From the NCBI GenBank assembly GCA_951799445.1, contig OX637287.1:53535724-53599723 (forward strand): a stretch of DNA of 64,000 nucleotides, read 5' to 3'. Under the pieces are notes generated by a model. It was not told the DNA's origin. It searched no databases and was given only the letters and a program-made list of their open reading frames with translations. This stretch comes from Pseudisothecium myosuroides (taxonomy: Eukaryota > Streptophyta > Bryopsida > Hypnales > Lembophyllaceae). Positions 49,347 through 63,330 of this stretch are shown piece by piece; the stretch's first letter is position 1, and every line of letters begins with the position of its first letter. The translations under genes were made by a program, and so were the position numbers.

Positions 49347-52300
49347 ATGGGCGACAAAATGCACACACACGGTGGCGGCAACGGGGACTTCGATAAAGCC
49401 GGCACAGATATGGACGTGCTGGAGGCGCTCAATAACGAGACCATAGACCTGGTGAGTTGAAACCGCAATCGAGACTCAGAGGAGGCTTTTATTGTATGCG
49501 AGTGAGCTTTGGGTGAGAGCGTAATGTGCGCTGCAGGAATGCTGAAGTTGTTTTGTATTGTCTTTATTTCAAACCTGCATTGCTGCAGTTTTCGCAATGC
49601 TTGGAGTGATTCGTTCGGAATGTGAGTACGCGAGAGGGACTTGGTTTGTTCTCCATCAATTACTTTTTGTTTCCGGGAATCAGAGTGTTTTCTGGCCATG
49701 GCTTAATTTTGGTTTGCGGCCTGGAGGAGCCTCTGACTTGTTAGCACACCGTGAGAGTACGTGTAGCACGTACTTCTGGCTGTCGATTCTCTCGATAACT
49801 TCATTGGAGAGCTCACTCGTTTATCAGAGTTTCCTGGTTTATCATTAGAGAGCTTTCCGTTTCTTTAGAGATTTCGTGTTGTGACGAATTGAGATATTCA
49901 TGGCAGGAGGTAAGTAGTTGCGTTTTTGTTGCAAGTATATCGTTTTAAGTTTTAAGCTGCTGATTATCGTGGATCGCTCAAGTGAACGGAGTTTAATGAC
50001 CGTGGGACGCGTGAATAGTGCGTGTCAAGTACAACTCTTGTACGTGCCGTGCGCTATTCTAGTCAATGATCCGCCAGATTGTGATTCACCTCACCATCCG
50101 AACCTTTTGCTTTTTTACTTTTTACTTTTAAAATTACGACATCTATTTTTGTAAATCCTCTGGTTTTGTTTCTTTCTGAAAGAACATTAGACTCTTTTTA
50201 TGCAATCTACTAATAATGGTCTGACTGTTGTGTTCTTATGGTTGTTCCACACAGCAGTGAATGGCTGAAATAAATTTCTATTTAGTCTCTAATTTTTCAA
50301 TGGAAACAGTAACAAGACTGAGACAGAAGATCAATGCTAATTTACTCTTTTAGTAATTGTTCCTCCTGCTCATGATATCGATTTGCTGGTATGAGGTGGC
50401 TTTTGCTTTACCCAGGACAAATATGCCAGTATCAGTAAGTTTTTGTAGATACTTGAAATGTAATTTAAGTGTTGGCTCTTAAAACGGTGAGTAGAAAGCT
50501 CGTGAAGAGTTGATAATATGAAATTATGTGGTAATCTTTTCAGTTGGGTGAAAACTTCATCCGCCTGAGTTTCGAAGTTGTTACTTTCAGTCTGCGGTCT
50601 GTCTGGTCTTGAGTCTGCTGGGCCTGTGGGGTAATATTCTCCTGTCTTGGGCTCTGTTGTACTGTCCTTTTGCAATGAAATCTTCTTTTCATTTGCTCCA
50701 AAGAAGAAGAAAAATTATGTGGTAGGTGATCGATTAGCATTTCTTAAAGCCGATGTTCTGTGCCCCATCATCCTCATTTAGACTGGTCCTGTCGTCACTG
50801 GTTTGGTGGCCAGTATTTCATTCTCTGTATTCGAATGATAACTTGTTCATTGTGTTCCAAAAAACAAACCCAAACGATATTCTACTTCTGTTCTATCCAT
50901 TTAAGCGAATGCGTAGAGCATTGCCTGTGGGACCCGGAAGTTTCAGTCTTATTTAACATTAGACAGAAAGACTCCCTTTTTCCAACCAAGCTTTTAGTTT
51001 GATTATGTGTTCGTACCAATAGAATTGTGTCTTCATAAATTCCAAGGAGGCATGGTTGTATTAGGTGGAGAAAGAGAGAGCTCGTTTTGTATTCTATGCG
51101 CGGAAAGTCTGCCAATACTATTTGAAAGCGAATTGCCATTAAAAGTCATGATCACTATAGCGATTACTTTTGCGAGTGAAATGGCTATCTCATTTGATAC
51201 AGTATTGAATTGGGGATTGATGAACACAGGAGCACGTTCCCATCGACGAGGTTTTTCAGCAGTTAAGGTGTTCCAGGCAAGGTTTGACAGATGCGGAGGG
51301 TGAGCAACGAATTAAAATTGTTGGCCCCAACAAACTTGAAGAGAAATCGGTGCGTTTTACTTCAAGGCTTGTATCATTGATATAGCTTGGAGGCTTAGAA
51401 GGTGTGCATACCCATGGTGGACCCTGTCCTAATTGCATCCAAAGCCTATCTAACACTTCAGGCCATGAATCTTGGACGGTTGTAGAGATGGCACGCAATT
51501 GGGAGAGTATCCATAATAGGATGCTTACCGTAGATTGTAGGGAGTTTTGCAATTTCAGGTTGTTCAATATTTCATACTTGAAATTATGTGTTGCATATGT
51601 TTGTGAGTTGAATCTCTGTATCTATTTCTGTATTTGTTTCTGCAGCAAAGTAAGATTCTCAAGTTTTTGGGATTCATGTGGAATCCGTTGTCCTGGGTCA
51701 TGGAAGCCGCAGCAATTATGGCCATTGCTCTTGCAAACGGAGGGGTAAGATCGTTCTTTCTTTGTTGACGTGATACATGCTTGTTATACCTTTCATATCA
51801 TTGAATATCTTTGTCGTCGCAAAAAGAAATTTTATTAAATCGTCGTGATTCTTACAAGTGTGACTGATTGCAGGGGCGTCCACCTGATTGGCAAGATTTC
51901 TTGGGAATCATTTGTTTGTTGATTATTAATTCGACCATCAGTTTCGTTGAAGAGAACAATGCCGGTGAAGCAGCTGCGTCTCTTATGGCTAGACTTGCTC
52001 CTAAAACTAAGGTGGGTCATCTGAGGACTTGAAGCTCATGTTGAAAGCCTATGCTGGACGACCCAGTTTTGAGTTATATTTCAAGTACTGTTTAGCCTGG
52101 TCTGGTTGCATCGCATGTATGATCTACCGTTATTTGCAAGTTTTATTGTTATCACTGATTTAAAAATGTTTGAATCATCGCTCTGCAGGTATTGCGAGAT
52201 GGCACTTGGTCTGAACGTGATGCCGAGATTTTGGTTCCTGGGGACATCATCAGTATCAAGCTCGGTGATATCATCCCTGCCGATGCTCGTCTTCTCGCAG

Positions 52301-55300
52301 GTGATCCGTTGAAGATTGATCAGGTATCGATCGTTTCAATTAACCCCTTGGTTATATCGATCGTCTCTTGGCTATTGGGCACGGAGTGCAGTACGTATTT
52401 AAGATCACTAAACAGTTTGGATATGCAATCTTGTTCCATACCTCGTATTCCTGCTGCTGTTATTTTAACATTCTAGCAACAGATGGTTTGGGACTACGCA
52501 AGTGGGGTTTTGTACATGAATTGGGTTGGTTCTAATTGTCTTATTTCATTCCCTCCTGCAGTCAGCTTTGACGGGAGAGTCTCTCCCTGTCACGAAGAAA
52601 TCTGGAGACGGAGTATTTTCAGGATCCACTTGCAAACAAGGAGAGATTGAGGCTGTTGTTATTGGCACAGGTGTGCACACCTTTTTCGGGAAAGCTGCAC
52701 ATTTGGTGGACTCTACGAACAATGTGGGTCACTTCCAGAAGGTGTTAACAGCAATCGGAAATTTCTGCATCGTCTCCATAGCAATCGGAATTGTCATCGA
52801 GATCATCGTGATGTTTGCTGTCCAGAAACGTGCCTATCGGGATGGAATTGATAACCTTCTGGTGCTGCTCATTGGAGGTATTCCTATTGCAATGCCCACC
52901 GTGCTGTCAGTGACCATGGCTATCGGTTCCCACCGTCTTTCACAACAGGTACGGAACTACGGTTGGCAGAGTTTGTATATCCAACATTTTATTGTGGTGC
53001 TGCCATCCTGTCAGCTCAACTTCATATCTTGGTGCGTGATGTTTGAGGTGGAGACAGAATTTGAAAACACTGACGTCATTGTGTTTTCAAACATGAACTT
53101 GTTCAGGGTGCAATCACCAAACGTATGACTGCTATCGAGGAGATGGCAGGCATGGATGTGCTATGTAGTGACAAGACGGGAACACTAACCCTCAACAAGT
53201 TAACTGTTGACAAGACCCTGGTGGAGGCATTCAGCAAAGATGTCGACAAGGAGCTTGTGTGCCTAATGTCAGCTCGGGCTTCCAGAGTGGAGAATCAAGA
53301 TGCCATAGATGCAGCCATTGTTGGAATGTTAGCTGATCCGAAAGAGGTCTGGATCTTACTCACCTGTTAAGGTTGTGATGTGTTTCCTTTGAGCTCTGGA
53401 GGTTGAGTGTCCCATTAATAAGGTTAGGACATGACGCTTTTTGTGCTTATTTACAGGCACGTGCCGGGATTCAAGAAGTGCACTTCCTCCCTTTCAATCC
53501 CGTCGACAAGCGTACTGCTATCACATACATTGACAATGCCGATGGGAGATGGTACCGGTCCAGCAAGGGTGCGCCCGAGCAGATACTGGAACTGGCATAT
53601 AACAAGGCAGAGATTGCTGCACGAGTGCATGCAGTCATTGATAAATTTGCTGAGCGTGGTCTGCGTTCACTGGCTGTTGCTAGGCAGGCAAGCGTCTGTT
53701 ATTGCTAATAGTCTTTCGTTACCGTTTATTGACGCGGGTTGCATTCAATCACTTAGTGCTTGCAAAAGTGCCAATGTAAGGATGTTCTGCTGTGCGTCGT
53801 TATGTCCGATTCTTTCTCTGTTTTTTATCTCTAATATACATATTGCATCTTCCTTGTATCTTTCGTACGAGTTGCCTTGTTGAGAAGATACGTAACGAAG
53901 AATCTTCTTACAAAAGTTTGCGTCATTAGGAAGATGTAATTCATAACTCTGGGACGCTTGCTTTCTTATACAGGAAGTTCCCGAAAAAAGCAAGGACAGT
54001 GCGGGTGGACGATGGGAGTTTCTCGGTTTGTTGCCTCTTTTCGACCCACCTAGACATGATAGTGCTGAGACAATTCGTCGGGCCCTCAACTTGGGTGTGA
54101 GTGTTAAGATGATTACAGGTACAGTATTTATACTCCACGAACGAACTAAGTGTGTTGAGTTGGGACTTTTACCGGTTGCATTTCCATCGTAGGCGTGGTC
54201 ATCGGTACAGTAATTGAAAAGGGTATACGTACTTTCATGTTTACAGTGAATTTAACGATCCCATTAATTCATTCCAGGTGACCAGCTGGCGATTGGAAAG
54301 GAGACAGGCCGGCGCCTGGGCATGGGGGTGAACATGTACCCATCCTCCTCCCTGCTAGGTGCACACAAAGATGAAGCTATTGCAGCTTTACCGGTTGATG
54401 AATTGATTGAGAAGGCAGATGGATTTGCCGGCGTCTTCCCAGGTATGCCTGCTGAAAGAGTCGTAATTTTGCTTAATACCTTTTCTCTGGAAATTTTGTG
54501 ATTATTGATCTTATAGGCCGTTCAGTCTTTTATCCATTTGGCTTCAAGTTTTTGCGTCTGTTTTTTAGATTTGCCCTTGAGACGATTGCATTTCACTGCT
54601 GCATACCTGGCAGGTAACATGAATTTGAAAGATTGATTGTAAATGACCTGTAGAACACAAGTACGAGATTGTCAGGAGGTTGCAGGAGAAGAAGCACATC
54701 GTGGGTATGACTGGTGATGGTGTGAATGATGCTCCCGCCCTGAAGAAAGCAGACATTGGTATTGCCGTAGCTGATGCCACGGACGCTGCTCGTAGTGCCT
54801 CCGATATTGTGCTGACAGAGCCTGGGCTTAGCGTGATTATCAGTGCTGTGTTGACCAGCCGAGCTATTTTCCAGCGAATGAAGAACTACACGGTGTGTGC
54901 ACTAATCGCCAGTGCTGTTTTGATGTCGTTTGATTTCAGGTTCATGTTCTTTTAGTTCAGTCTTGGTAAGTTGTTCAGCAAGTTACATGGTGAAAGGGAG
55001 TCATGCAGTTTGTGTTTCTACCTTCTACACTGTAGCATTTATGGTGCTCCTGCAGCAGCATTTGAAAGACCATTGTGGGTTTGGTGTATCTGCAGATATA
55101 TGCCGTTTCTATCACTGTTCGTATCGTGGTAAGTATCATTTGCATCTTAGAACAAAACATGTATCCTTCGGACGAAAATGGTATTTACATCTTTTGTGCT
55201 TGTTTTGGTAGTGTGTACGTTGTTAGAACAGCCCTAGTGATATTTATGTGTACATGACGTGACTCTGGATTTTGTCTTGCAGTGTGGATTCGTGCTGTTG

Positions 55301-57200
55301 TCCGCAATCTGGAAGTTTGACTTTTCTCCGTTTATGGTTTTAGTCATTGCCATCCTCAATGATGGTATGTGTACACTCTGCTCCTCAACATAATGCTATA
55401 TCAATGTAGAGTCACCGCTTTGCAAATATCCTTGTTAGTAGTAATGACTTGCAGAAATTGTTTTTTTCTGCCCTCGGTCTGATTGCAAATTGGTCGCAAT
55501 CTGCTCGAGGCAGGTACGATTATGACCATCGCCAAGGATCGCGTCAAACCATCTCCACTGCCGGATAGTTGGAGATTAGCCGAAATTTTCGCTATTGGTA
55601 TTATCCTCGGTGTCTACCAGGCATTGATGACTAACATCTTCTTCTGGTTGCTACATGATACCACATTTTTCCCGGTACATCATTTTACTCTCCTGATTCT
55701 CTTTCTTTAAAATTTCAATTGCTACGTATTTTTTTCTCTCCGAATTCTATAATAATCTCACTCATGTTTTTGTTAACCTGGGTCTTTTAGGAAATATTTT
55801 GGTGTGGAGTGTTCCTGCCAATTTAATGTTTTTCAAATAGTTGAGGGGATGAGGATATATTCTTTTACCAATTAATTACAGACTGTATAGGCTATTGTAT
55901 TGTCATTTCAACGGTTTTGAAGTGTATGATGTGTTTTGCCGTCAAAGGTAGTTAATGAATTTAGTTAATAAATATGATAGCAGGCCTGAGATAATCTGGT
56001 CAATAATGGCCAGGTCTGGGAAGCTTAGGGTCAATCAGATTTATGCTAGGCATAGCATTTCATGTTTAATTGTAAGCTTGTGGCTGATGAATTTGGATAT
56101 CCTGCAGGATCACTTTGGGGTGAGGGACATAAGCGGGAGCAAAACCGAGACAATGTCAGTAATCTATTTGCAAGTCAGCATTATCAGTCAGGCTCTTATC
56201 TTCGTTACTCGTTCCCGGAGCTGGTCGTTCGTTGAGAGACCAGGCATGCTGCTCGTGTCCGCTTTCGCAATTGCTCAGCTGGTAAGATGCCTATGGGGAC
56301 ATTTGCTCAACAGAAACAAATCATTTGGTAGTCTTATTGATTGCTGTAGAGGTCTATGTTTTCTATGAATTGTTGATATACATGGGGTCGAAATCGTCAA
56401 TGAGAATTGGAAGCTGACATCGATGTGAATCATGTGGTGCACTAATTTTCCACAGGTTGCGACTTTCATTGCCGTGTATGCTAATTGGGGATTCGCCAAC
56501 ATTAAAGGTTGTGGTTGGGGCTGGGCCGGAATTGTCTGGCTCTTCAGCATCATCACTTATTTCCCTCTAGATGTTTTGAAGTTCGCTGTCCGGTACATTC
56601 AAAGTGGAAAGGCCTGGGATAATCTGATTAATCAGAAGGTACGAGCTTTTTTTTTCTCTTTAAATCATGTTCCTAGCCGGGGAAGAGGGGAGACTTTGGT
56701 GGAATGGTTTATAATAGTCGCGAACCGAAATATCTGACCTTTGCTGAATTGACCAATTGCAGACAGCGTTCTCTACCCAGAAGGACTTCGGAAAGGAAGC
56801 TCGCGAAGCTCAATGGGCTCTCGCTCAGCGAACTTTGCATGGACTTCATCCTCCCGAATCCAAAGACGACTCTTCTTCTGCAGCTGGCGGTGCCAACAGA
56901 GAGCTTGGATTCATGGCAGAGCAGGCCAAGAGGAGGGCTGAAATTGCTAGGTATTAATTGTACAGTTTGCAACTCGATTATCTGGTTATTAATCATCTGC
57001 ATGAATGTTAAATATGCATAAGATCTTGAATGCCGATTTTTGGAAGTGAAGTCTAATGGAACTCGTTGCCTCATTATTGACCTTTTTGAGTTTGTCGCTG
57101 CAGGTTGCGGGAGTTGAACACTCTGAAGGGGCATGTAGAATCAGTCGTTCGTCTCAAGAATTTAGATGTGGAGATGATTCAGCAGTCCTACACCGTGTAG
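49347..57200 (+). CDS. Plasma-membrane H+-ATPase (P3A proton pump), gene 2, complete, 18 exons
   Basis: Second proton pump, same orientation, about 20 kb downstream of gene 1. Exons: 49347-49451, 51230-51349, 51646-51744, 51874-52011, 52189-52323, 52562-52948, 53107-53346, 53457-53687, 53974-54118, 54278-54442, 54654-54892, 55096-55128, 55283-55364, 55514-55674, 56108-56281, 56456-56638, 56763-56950, 57104-57200; in frame throughout, 973 residues. It retains [11 protein letters not shown] (Asp350), KGAPEQ, FDPPR, GDGVND (Asp610), the TM6 Asp706, RTLHG (Thr903) and the QQSYTV end (Thr972). The ATG has a strong context (ACCATGG); a second in-frame ATG follows four codons later. The N-terminus is His/Gly/Asp-rich and unlike gene 1 until LEALNNET. 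Compared with gene 1 it has an intron after the APKTK codons and one in the R domain at IAR/LREL, and lacks the introns after GHFQK and after LVE. Intron 1 is long (1778 bp). Intron 8 begins GC. Function is by family homology. Confidence 0.96.
53688..53973 (+). other. GC-AG intron 8 of gene 2
   Basis: The donor is CAG then GCAAGC and the acceptor TATACAG, at the same codon boundary (ARQ/EVPEK) as the GC-AG intron 9 of gene 1. The first dozen intron bases are also alike in the two genes, differing only at C/T positions. Read-through would stop a few codons into the intron. Confidence 0.8.
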
Positions 57201-59893
57201 GAAGCCGTGTTGCGGTTTGAAGACATAGTGAAGATGATAACTATGTCTTTTGTAGAATAGGCGTATCATTTTCGGTATCGTGTATAGGTGAGATGTTGAG
57301 AAACAGAACTGAATCGAGGTACATGATCGGGAAGTGTCACGGACACTCGTGTGCCTCGGTCCAGGAATGTTTTCACACAGAATATTCTACCGACAGTCAT
57401 TTCTGGTTGTCTTGTTGGGGTTTTGTAAACGCTGTTCCTTGGAATGCTCATGGACAGCCCCCATTTCGAACAGTTCGTTGATTATGCTGAACATTGACAA
57501 GGTTTTGTTTATCTGCTACCATTGGCAGAATTTTTACTTACTCAAAATCGTGTCCACTGTGTCGTGAACGTTGGTAATGGTCATGTCATATAATGAACAT
57601 TAAATCGTGAGGTGCTGAAACCCAGATTCAGGTCTCTTCTTGGCTGGACATCTAGTGCTGTCTGTTGCAGAAGAGCACCTCCAGACATGCAAGAAGACGA
57701 ATCGAGAGACCGGCGTGAATATAAAGAGGCAGTTGGGGTATTTCTTCTAGCATCGTAAGTTGATAACTATTTAACATCACTAAATATTCTGCTTCTAAAT
57801 TTTGAGGGAAGAACGTTTAACTGATATTGAGAATCTTAAATCTTGTTGTCATTACAGTATGTGTCGCAATTAGGTCAATGTTGGAAGTATGTACTCCTAT
57901 CTTATGCAACAAAAGGTATATTCACTTTGGGTGTTGAAAGCCTTGGTCTAAGCAAAATTCTTAGAAATGAATCTGAACTTAAAAAGTGTGTTAAATAAAG
58001 GTAAGTATTGCTCTTGTTTAGCTCTTGAATGCACATAAAAAATTTCACAACATTGATCACTTTGCAATTTTTGGTGGAGCTTGTAGTGCACGGTGGTCAC
58101 TAAAATGAGAGTAGTGTATGTAAGAAAAATAAGAATGGACATACTTGTCTTCTCCGGCCTTGAGCTCCTTGGATCTGTCCTATTTGAGGTGGGCAACAAT
58201 CACATTGATTGTCTAACTTTTAGTCTATGTCCAAATTGATCCAAAAAACATGAGCTGTGTACTACACTACACCATTGAACTTTAAAAATTCCACAAGGCG
58301 GAGTTTAACTAAGAATTTGATGAAAACTAGTGCCATTGAATTTATAACACAATCTATTTTATACAAATAAATTTTATTATTTAAAAACTCAAAATTTGAA
58401 AACAAGAAGCTCAAAAAAGAAGGATAGCAATTAAAAAGTGGTCACTTGGATCATTAGGGGTTAACTTAAAGGTGATATGAAACAATACACATGACTAGGC
58501 ACGTAGGTATCTTCAGAAATTTCAGCAAGAATTTGCAACTAAACTGACCCATAAAAAATTAGATAGTAGCTTCAAATGTCTTTTTAAACGTTGTCTTCAT
58601 TGCCACTTGGCTCTTGAAAATAAATTCCTAAGTAATGATTTTTCTTTTGCTTATATTTACCAATTTAATTTCATCTTAGTTATCATTAAACTTGTAATAT
58701 CTACATCTTTTCACAAGAATTAAGAAGTATTTTTACATTGATAGCAAAGTATTTTTTCATGTAACAAAACATAATATTGAAGCTTGTATATAATTTTAAA
58801 ATTTTGATTGAGTTTCAAATTGATGTTGACTATGTTGTTATGGAACATGTTCTTATGGTGTTAGAGTTTCTAGAACGAGCCTCAAATACACTGGATTTGG
58901 AAGGGGAAGGAACACATTTGAATTTCAATTAAAGTTTTGTAGAATTGATTTTGAAATAAGATAAACTACTTATAGTTATGTATATTATTTTTTCTACAAT
59001 TATTTATTTTATACAACCAAAGTTTAAATCTCACATGTGAAAAAAGGATTAAATTTTTTTTGAATTACTTTCAAATTTCTGACCCCATAGTAATGAAATC
59101 TTTTAAGATTTCAATCCATGTGTAATGTTGTTGTGTTTTTTCCCAAAGTGAACTATCACATATTTTGTTAAATCCTATAGTTAGCATTAAAAATTGTTAA
59201 AATCTATCATGAATTAGGCATTTTATTATATATAGGGCGTATTCTAAGGAATTTTATAAAGAGCCTTTAAAATTTGGATTAATCTCAAAACCCATAAAAT
59301 ATAGTAATAACTTGACAAAGAGCACTTACTCAATAAATGTCCATAATAAGAGATATAAAAACAAACAAGTATGAAATTCACAATTTCTAAAATGGACTTG
59401 GATGTTTTTATTCTATTAAATATATTAGCACATCCAAATTTTTACACAATTTCTTAAATCCAACCGCACAAATAAGAAAAATTCACTAGTACAAAGCCAA
59501 GCTGTAGAAAATGTAGTATAGCAAAGTTTTAGCATAATTTCAACAAACTCCAAGGAAAATATACCTAGATTTCCAAAGATTTTCATTTTATCTTACTTCT
59601 TGAAGGACCACAAAGCCACCATGTGGTGAATCCATCAGTGCTATCCAATCAAGAAATGATCAATTGTGCAAATTTTGATGATTTTTTGGAGAATGGACAA
59701 GGCGATCAAGTCTGTCTATTCAGATCCTCATATCTTTTTTTCAACACTTCAAAATGATTGGAAAAAAATTACACATCAAAATCACAACAATATGTAACTG
59801 TAGAAAAAAATAAAAGTTTCTAGAGCACTTTTGAGCATTCAAATTTGAGCATTTAAATTTGAGCATATGTACAAAGTACCTCCTAACTGAACA
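57201..59893. repeat. 3' flank of gene 2, then AT-rich repeats
   Basis: 57201 to about 57650 is probably 3' UTR and flank of gene 2, with no clear AATAAA. Around 58230-58464 the sequence ends ATTAGGGGTTAA, a further relic of a TTAA element terminus. 58850-59330 is the diverged partner of the repeat at 3270-3830. No gene. Confidence 0.45.
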
Positions 59894-60070
59894 TCTTTCA
59901 TCAATCTTGTCTATGGTGGCATTTTCACAAAATTTTCTGTGATTCTTTTAATTTGTTTTATATAGAAAAGCTACATAAGTCTTCTTTCATCAATCTTGTC
60001 TATGGTGGCATTTTCTCAAAACTTCTATGATTCTATTGATTTGTTTTATATATGAAAGCTACATAAGTCT
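59894..60070 (+). repeat. 89-bp tandem duplication
   Basis: Units 59894-59982 and 59983-60070 each start TCTTTCATCAATCTTGTC and share almost all bases; a third partial start follows at 60071. Confidence 0.75.
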
Positions 60071-60190
60071 TCTTTCATTTCAACGGGGGCAATCATCAAA
60101 ATTATTCCATACAAATGAAGAATTATGCTTATTACAAGAGTTAATTAAGAAAACATGAGCTATATGCTCAACCCCCCACCCCCCAGTCCT

Positions 60191-60830
60191 TTAACCCCTA
60201 AAGGGCCAAGATGTGTTTTTCGGCAACATAGCAATTTTAAGCAACTCACTACTAATAGAAAAATACATAATATTATTTGATTTTTTTTGGGATGTGGAGA
60301 CAAGGAGTACCTTGCTACTCCACTAAAAAAAATTTACAACCGGATGTGCCCATAAGGAGTTATGAGGGAAAATGCCATCTTTCATGGATGGTGGTCAACA
60401 TGGGTAAGGTAATTTATACTGCAATGAAATTTGCATTGCAATGCCTGGAAGAATTTGGGCAGCCTCTTGCTCTAGATTCAGATCGGAGTATTTTTTTGAT
60501 AATTTTTTGAAACTAATAAATTTGATACAATGTACAAGGAGGTGGTGGCAGGGAGGCAATTGCTTTGTAGCTTCTGTTGGACTTATGGGGAGCCATTACT
60601 CCTAATTGCCACATTTGAAAATTAAAAAAACTTCCAAGCAATCCATTGAATCCATTACCAATTTTCCATTTGACAAACTACCATTCAAAAATTTGATGGT
60701 AAAATGAACAATTGTTTCTTTGACATTTGTAGGTATGAAGGATAGAGAGGTCGTTTTTATGATTAAATCCATTGTTTGTTGTGAATCCTCAAGGGTATGG
60801 AATAATTTGAAGTGATGAGAGCATTAGATG
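60191..60830 (+). repeat. Inverted copy of the 590-1453 composite repeat
   Basis: Begins TTAACCCCTAAAGGGCC and continues as the reverse complement of 1453 down to about 830, with point differences and small indels. It lies about 59 kb from its partner, in opposite orientation, so the two bracket both pump genes. Confidence 0.55.
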
Positions 60831-62879
60831 AGATTCGGGGGGTCTAGAGGGCCGTTTCATGCTTGTTCCCAGCTTTGTTCCCCTAGGCCTTAAAGAACGC
60901 CGCTGTCAGATTTTTATTTTTTTATTTTTTTAAATGAAAATGAAAATTCTTAAAATGAAAAACAAAATGTTTTTGTTTTGTTTTTGTTTTTTTCCGGAAA
61001 CTAACGTGGCAGTCTCTCGGCCACGTCAGTGCAGCTGCTGCAGTGCAGTTTCGGCTTGTTTTACAGGCTGGGAACTCTAGGAAACTCATAGCCCTCCAAA
61101 GGGGCTGAAAAACATCTACACAAACCATTAATGGAGCTGATTAAGTCATACATCACTCATTTTTTTAGTTGAACAACCAATTTGAAACAATCAAATATAA
61201 TTACTATACTTCAAAAGCATGTTTAATTAATTGGCCTTTGGCACTTGAACTTCTTTATGTGCATACAACTAAAAACTACTTCCACCATTTCTATACAATT
61301 TGAGAAGTTTGATTGTATATCAATTATACATCTATATTACAATATTTATCACTATTGTCTCCATTTTTGCTTTAAAAGCTCATGTTATTCTAAATTATTT
61401 CTAAAAATTTATGTAAATTCATTTTATTACATATGTATAATAGAAATTTAAAAAATAAAGAAAAATATAAGATTAGATTAATAATGACATGCAAAAATTA
61501 AAAAAGTTGAAATTTATGTTTTAATATACTGAACTAATTGAAATTGACCAAATGTAAACGTGATTTGTAATGAAATTCCTAAAGGTACATGAATTAAGAA
61601 GGGAATGTAGATTTGGAGCTCCCTAGGCAAAATAAAATTTGAATTAAAATGAAACTAGACATAAAACTTTATTTTTTCAAATTTGTGCTTTTTCTATGAA
61701 CTAATTGTAAACTATGCACAATAAGTACGAAGTACCAAGTAACCATGCTAGTCACATCATTGAAGAATTGATAAAAATTGTTTTTTTCACATACTTGGAT
61801 GAGCTTCATTTTGTTTTGTTTTGTTCATCTTCTTTTGGAGATCTTGGGCACAGGGTATTATAATATTTATGCTCATATCTTTTCGAGAACAGAGAAACTC
61901 CTACAAACAATCACCTTTAAAAAATTTCATAATCCACCTAGTATGTGTACACCAAGATTCTTAAGAGTTAAAAGTTATATGCAATAGTAGGAGAAAGAAG
62001 ATTTAGGAGAAATTTTAATAGGTTATTTGCAAATGTTAAAAGTTTTGTTTACAAAAACTTAATATTTTTAACCCATGTGTTTCTGCCTAAGTATACATTC
62101 TCTATTCATGAGACACTAAGATCAATTTTAGGTACACCTATTTGAATCACATTAAAAATTTATAGTTTATTCTTTTGATGTCTAGATGAAAAAAGAAAGC
62201 AAGAAAAATCACAAATTCCTAGTTGACTCTCAACAAGCTCTAGCAAAGATGAAGAAATTAATAATAGGAACCAAGCTCAAATACTTTTCCCAGTAATTTT
62301 AGGTGCAATCATTGTAGTCTAGGCAATTCCAATTTTGTTAAGATTTGGTTTTAGTGGGACAAGCGCATGGGTGTATGAGGACAAATATTCCACCTCTTTC
62401 CTTTTATTCTTGGTAATAATCAACCTAGTTGAATAATGATACGTTATTATGAATTTAATTAAGTTATCTTTTAATGTTAATCTTCCAATGCTACAAATTC
62501 CACAATAAGAATGATGAACAAAACATTTCAAAATGGTAGTTTTTCCAAATATTTTCTCATTCATACAAAATAATGCTTGAAACACAAAAATGAGCTTCAT
62601 ATATGATCAATTTGATGAACTTGAGGTAAATGATATATTTGTACATACATTAGTAAAAATATGATAAATTTCAAAAATATATTTGGACATCCAAGGAAAA
62701 AAAGTTGTTTTAATGAAGATCTTAGAATTTAATTTTGAGAGGATTCACTTCACTAAGGACATCAAATAAAAATATATATAAGGCCTTACATGCATGATAA
62801 AAGGAAATCACAAAATTCACTCTAGACTAATGAAGCAAGGATGCTATTTTGTAAGCCTTGGAGCATGAGCCCAAGAGCC
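60831..62879. other. AT-rich non-coding DNA
   Basis: A small GC-richer patch at 61000-61090 contains an inverted ACGTGGC/GCCACGT pair (61003-61027). Frames are short, low-complexity and unrecognised. Confidence 0.35.
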
Positions 62880-63330
62880 TATGAGTCTCCAAATTATGGA
62901 CAAATTTCAAAGAGGGGTTGGAAGGGACATTTTCTTTGACAGTTTCAAACATCAACTTTGAATTTTGTGCATAACATTTTTTTGGAGGCTCAAAATCTCA
63001 AAAATGGGTTTGGAGATGAAACTTAAACTGATTTCCCAATTTATTTCAGTTCAAAAGTTTATAATATAAGTTATTCTACTATGCCAAAATGAGGTCTAAA
63101 ATTATACTTTGAACAAAGTTCCTATATTTTGATAGTAGCGGTCAAGCTTTCATCTTCAAATTATCCCACACCCTTAGAGGATTCATGATGGACAATGCAT
63201 TTGACTATAAAAACAACCTCTCCATTCTTCAATTTTCAAAATCTCAATGAATTCATTCCTTCATTGCGCCATCAATATATTTCTCAATGGTAGGTCATGA
63301 AATGATAGATAGGTAATTGACTCAATAGAT
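62880..63330 (+). repeat. Direct partial copy of the 590-1010 repeat
   Basis: Shares several near-identical blocks in the same order with 590-1010, including a TTATGGACAAATTTCAAAGA block and a TTCAAATTATCCCA block. No coding capacity. Confidence 0.5.

Noticed and set aside
49013..49699. 228-codon open frame on the minus strand
   Set aside because: It is antisense to the promoter, first exon and first intron start of pump gene 2; the openness follows from the GC-rich composition and it resembles no family.
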